Notes under the pieces: model-generated
Database searches by the model: none
What the model was told of the DNA's origin: nothing
Seen by the model: only the letters and a program-made list of their open reading frames with translations
Part shown: piece by piece, positions 6,238 to 7,567 of the stretch
Numbering within the stretch: the stretch's first letter is position 1
Layout: each line of letters opens with the position of its first letter
Assembly (NCBI GenBank): GCA_036394075.1
Contig: DASWFT010000683.1
Span: forward strand, 1-7,567
DNA: 7,567 nt
Direction of reading: 5' to 3'
From: JAWWPY01 sp036394075
GTDB lineage: Bacteria; Actinomycetota; Actinomycetes; Streptosporangiales; Streptosporangiaceae
Program-made: the position numbers and the translations under genes

Positions 6238-6642
6238 ATGAGTGCTGAAGTGCCCGCCGGTTTCGGGCCTTCGGAACGGACGGGCCCGTTCTTCGACATG
6301 ATCGGGCCGGTCTACACCAAGACCGGGGAGCGCGGCATCCTGCTGGGCCTGCGCGCCCGGACCGCGCACTGCAATGCCCGTGGCTTTGTTCATGCCGCGG
6401 TCCTGGCGGCGCTGCTCGATGTCGTCTGCGGGCGCAACTGCGGCACGCACGCGCCACGGGACGCGAACCTGCTCACCGTCAGCCTGACGGTCGATTACGT
6501 CGCGGCCGCGCACGATGGCGACTGGCTCGAAGCGAGCGCCACGGTGACGCGGGCCGGCCGCCGGCTGGCCTTCGCCGACGGCAGGGTCGATGTTGCGGGT
6601 AAACCTGTCGCGAAGGCCAGCGCCGTGTTCGCCGTCGCCTAG
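6238..6642 (+). CDS. PaaI-like hotdog-fold thioesterase
   Basis: From the ATG at 6238 the product has 134 residues, the usual size of a single hotdog domain of the PaaI / acyl-CoA thioesterase 13 group. These cytoplasmic enzymes hydrolyse acyl- or aryl-CoA thioesters. The order of elements fits: LLGLRARTAHCNARGFVHAAVLAALLDVVCGRN (35-67) has Asn46, Gly49, His52 and Asp61, where the family has N..G..HGG...LLD, followed by the long central helix. Strands VSLTVDYVAAA (81-91), DWLEASATVTRAGRRLAFADGRV (95-117) and KPVAKASAVFAVA complete the fold. The HGG loop reads HAA here, which may alter activity. The start is uncertain: GGAG is 14 nt before this ATG, the adjacent in-frame GTG 6235 is an alternative, and an in-frame GTG at 6169 would add 23 residues that do not look conserved. 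The gene is divergent from the hydrolase operon and shares its CTAG stop with the convergent gene. Confidence 0.85.
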   Translation: MSAEVPAGFGPSERTGPFFDMIGPVYTKTGERGILLGLRARTAHCNARGFVHAAVLAALLDVVCGRNCGTHAPRDANLLTVSLTVDYVAAAHDGDWLEASATVTRAGRRLAFADGRVDVAGKPVAKASAVFAVA

Positions 6643-6947
6643 CCTGCGCCGCCGGTGGTCATGTCACCGAGCCCTCGCTGCCTGGCTCTAGCCCATCCCC
6701 TGCCGCCCACATAGGGCGGCCGGAAGAACCGGCCGGGCTCGGACGTGACGAGTTCGTGCTGCGCCCCCGGCAGGCCTGCACACCACAGATGCGGAAAGCC
6801 GTTCGCGTGGTGGCCTCGTGCCCAAAGCGTCACGAACGCGCTCTTGTCCCTGACGAACGAAGTCGGCGCGCCGTGGCTGAGCCGCTCGGTAACCTCGGGC
6901 AGCGCTAGGCAGATCGTCCGTACCTGCCCGGACAGATCGGCTGTCAT
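6639..6947 (-). CDS. MmcQ/YjbR-family protein, apparently C-terminally truncated
   Basis: The product has 102 residues. The first about 83 fit the YjbR/MmcQ (CyaY-like fold) family: VRTICLALPEVTERLSHGAPTSFVRDKSAFVTLW (9-42), then FPHLWCAGLPGAQHELV and PGRFFRPPYVGGRGW (about 70-84). After GGRGW the family normally continues with a V-x-V-x-L-D strand, a D-W-x-E helix and a final helix near APK. Here 18 unrelated residues (ARARQRGLGDMTTGGAG-like, Arg/Gly-rich) lead to a stop, and no other frame restores the missing part. About 30 residues therefore appear lost, probably through a deletion next to the convergent thioesterase gene. The start ATG has GGGGGAT 3 nt upstream. The family's role is poorly defined, with DNA binding proposed from its fold. 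It may still fold or may be decaying. Confidence 0.75.
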   Translation of the reverse strand: MTADLSGQVRTICLALPEVTERLSHGAPTSFVRDKSAFVTLWARGHHANGFPHLWCAGLPGAQHELVTSEPGRFFRPPYVGGRGWARARQRGLGDMTTGGAG

Positions 6948-7457
6948 GGCATCCCCCGCACACGCTCGCCTCAGCTAACCCCGGATGCTGGAAGCGTACC
7001 GTTGGAGTGGCTACTGAGCGCGGGCGGGAATGTGCCAGCCGGGCATCGCGGGGCCAAACCCCGGCAGGCCCGAGACTGACTGGCCGTATCGGACCGTGTC
7101 CCCGCCCGCCCCGCGGACCTGAACGGCGAGACCACCGGTGCCACGCCACCCACACCAGCGCGGTGATGTCGGCGGGATCGTCGCGGCCCTGCGGCCAGGC
7201 AGTCAAGCCCAGTACCTCACGGGCGCGCTAACCAGCGTTCCCGCAGTTCACCAGGCTCCCGCCCGGAACCCTGGCTGAGTTTCGACGGCAGCTGAATTCG
7301 GTGGCCTCAGACACCCTCGGGGCTAGCCGACACGGCTGTACCCGACCTATGGTGGCGATTGCTGCTGGCACTGGGCCGCGGTGCGCCCGCCCGCCCTTCA
7401 ATCGAGGCGCCGGGCACGTCGATGGTAGCTGTGCGAGCCGGAAACGAGGAGGGGTCG
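6948..7457. other. 510-bp region without a recognisable gene
   Basis: Both strands have open frames here, but their products are Arg/Pro/Gly-rich and show no family motif, so I do not call a gene. No tRNA-like T-arm or rRNA segment was seen. An imperfect stem CCAGGCTCC / GGAACCCTGG (7251-7274) lies near the middle. The right end must contain the promoter of the dehydrogenase gene, though no clear -35/-10 pair is visible, and its Shine-Dalgarno AGGAGG is at 7447-7452. The region may also hold decayed coding sequence. Confidence 0.5.
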
Positions 7458-7567
7458 ATGAAGACTAGAGCCGCAATTCTGCGTGGAGTGGGCCAGGACT
7501 TCGAGGTCACCGAGGTCGACCTGGATCCGCCGAAGGCCGGCGAGGTACTGATCCGCTACGTGGCGGC
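7458..7567 (+). CDS. Zinc-dependent alcohol dehydrogenase (MDR superfamily), 5' part only; NDMA/mycothiol-type likely
   Basis: Only the first 36 codons are in the window. The ATG follows AGGAGG with a 5-nt spacer, so the start is secure. The opening MKTRAAILRGVGQDFEVTEV with VDLDPPKAGEVLIRYVA after it matches the N-terminal GroES-like domain of medium-chain dehydrogenases. The K-T-[KR]-A-A-[IV]-L opening and the VDLDPPKAGEVL phrase are characteristic of actinobacterial NDMA-dependent alcohol dehydrogenases and of S-(hydroxymethyl)mycothiol dehydrogenases. These oxidise alcohols or the formaldehyde-mycothiol adduct in the cytoplasm. Zinc ligands and the Rossmann domain lie beyond the edge, so the subgroup cannot be settled here. 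Confidence 0.85.
   Translation, partial: MKTRAAILRGVGQDFEVTEVDLDPPKAGEVLIRYVA

Noticed and set aside
7040..7075. Possible tRNA or small-RNA hairpin around GGGGCCAAACCCC
   Set aside because: Only a 5-bp stem forms, with no T-arm, anticodon arm or acceptor pairing.
6688..7206. Minus-strand open frame spanning the YjbR gene and the gene-free region
   Set aside because: The frame matching the YjbR family is a different one; this product has no recognisable motif.

Overview
The window is strongly GC-rich, with coding frames rich in Ala, Arg, Gly and Pro, GTG starts beside ATG, and purine-rich Shine-Dalgarno sites. At the right edge lies the start of a zinc dehydrogenase of the NDMA/mycothiol-dependent type. 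Together these point to a chromosomal segment of a high-GC actinobacterium; genus cannot be fixed from this sequence. No transposase, integrase, phage gene, tRNA, rRNA or CRISPR array was seen.

Left part (1-3233). The 3' end of a secreted-type glycoside hydrolase family 3 gene (+) meets a convergent gene (-) for an exported protein of unknown function. A perfect 17-bp inverted repeat in the 60-bp gap probably terminates both. The exported protein has a clear Sec signal peptide, a low-complexity Ala/Pro/Ser/Thr linker and a large domain that may be propeller-like. Its 340-bp upstream leader region contains the most AT-rich patch noticed in the window.

Middle part (3234-6029), all on the minus strand. 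In transcription order there is an alpha/beta hydrolase of epoxide-hydrolase type, a small ECF-like sigma factor 13 nt further on, and an SRPBCC-fold protein whose GTG start overlaps the sigma stop in a GTGA. These three look like one translationally coupled operon. After a 162-nt gap with a GC hairpin comes an adenylate kinase paralogue, which may be separate.

Right part (6030-7567). A 208-bp divergent region carries a full-consensus CRP/GlxR-type operator and separates the hydrolase operon from a PaaI-like hotdog thioesterase (+). The thioesterase runs into a convergent, C-terminally shortened MmcQ/YjbR-family gene (-), and their two TAG stop codons share one palindromic CTAG. A 510-bp stretch without a recognisable gene follows, then the start of the dehydrogenase gene.

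The most distinctive candidate for a little-described unit is the hydrolase / sigma factor / SRPBCC operon. It has no adjacent anti-sigma gene and may be under cAMP-receptor-type control. Its function is inferred only from families and layout. The rest looks like ordinary actinobacterial chromosome with a few local oddities.
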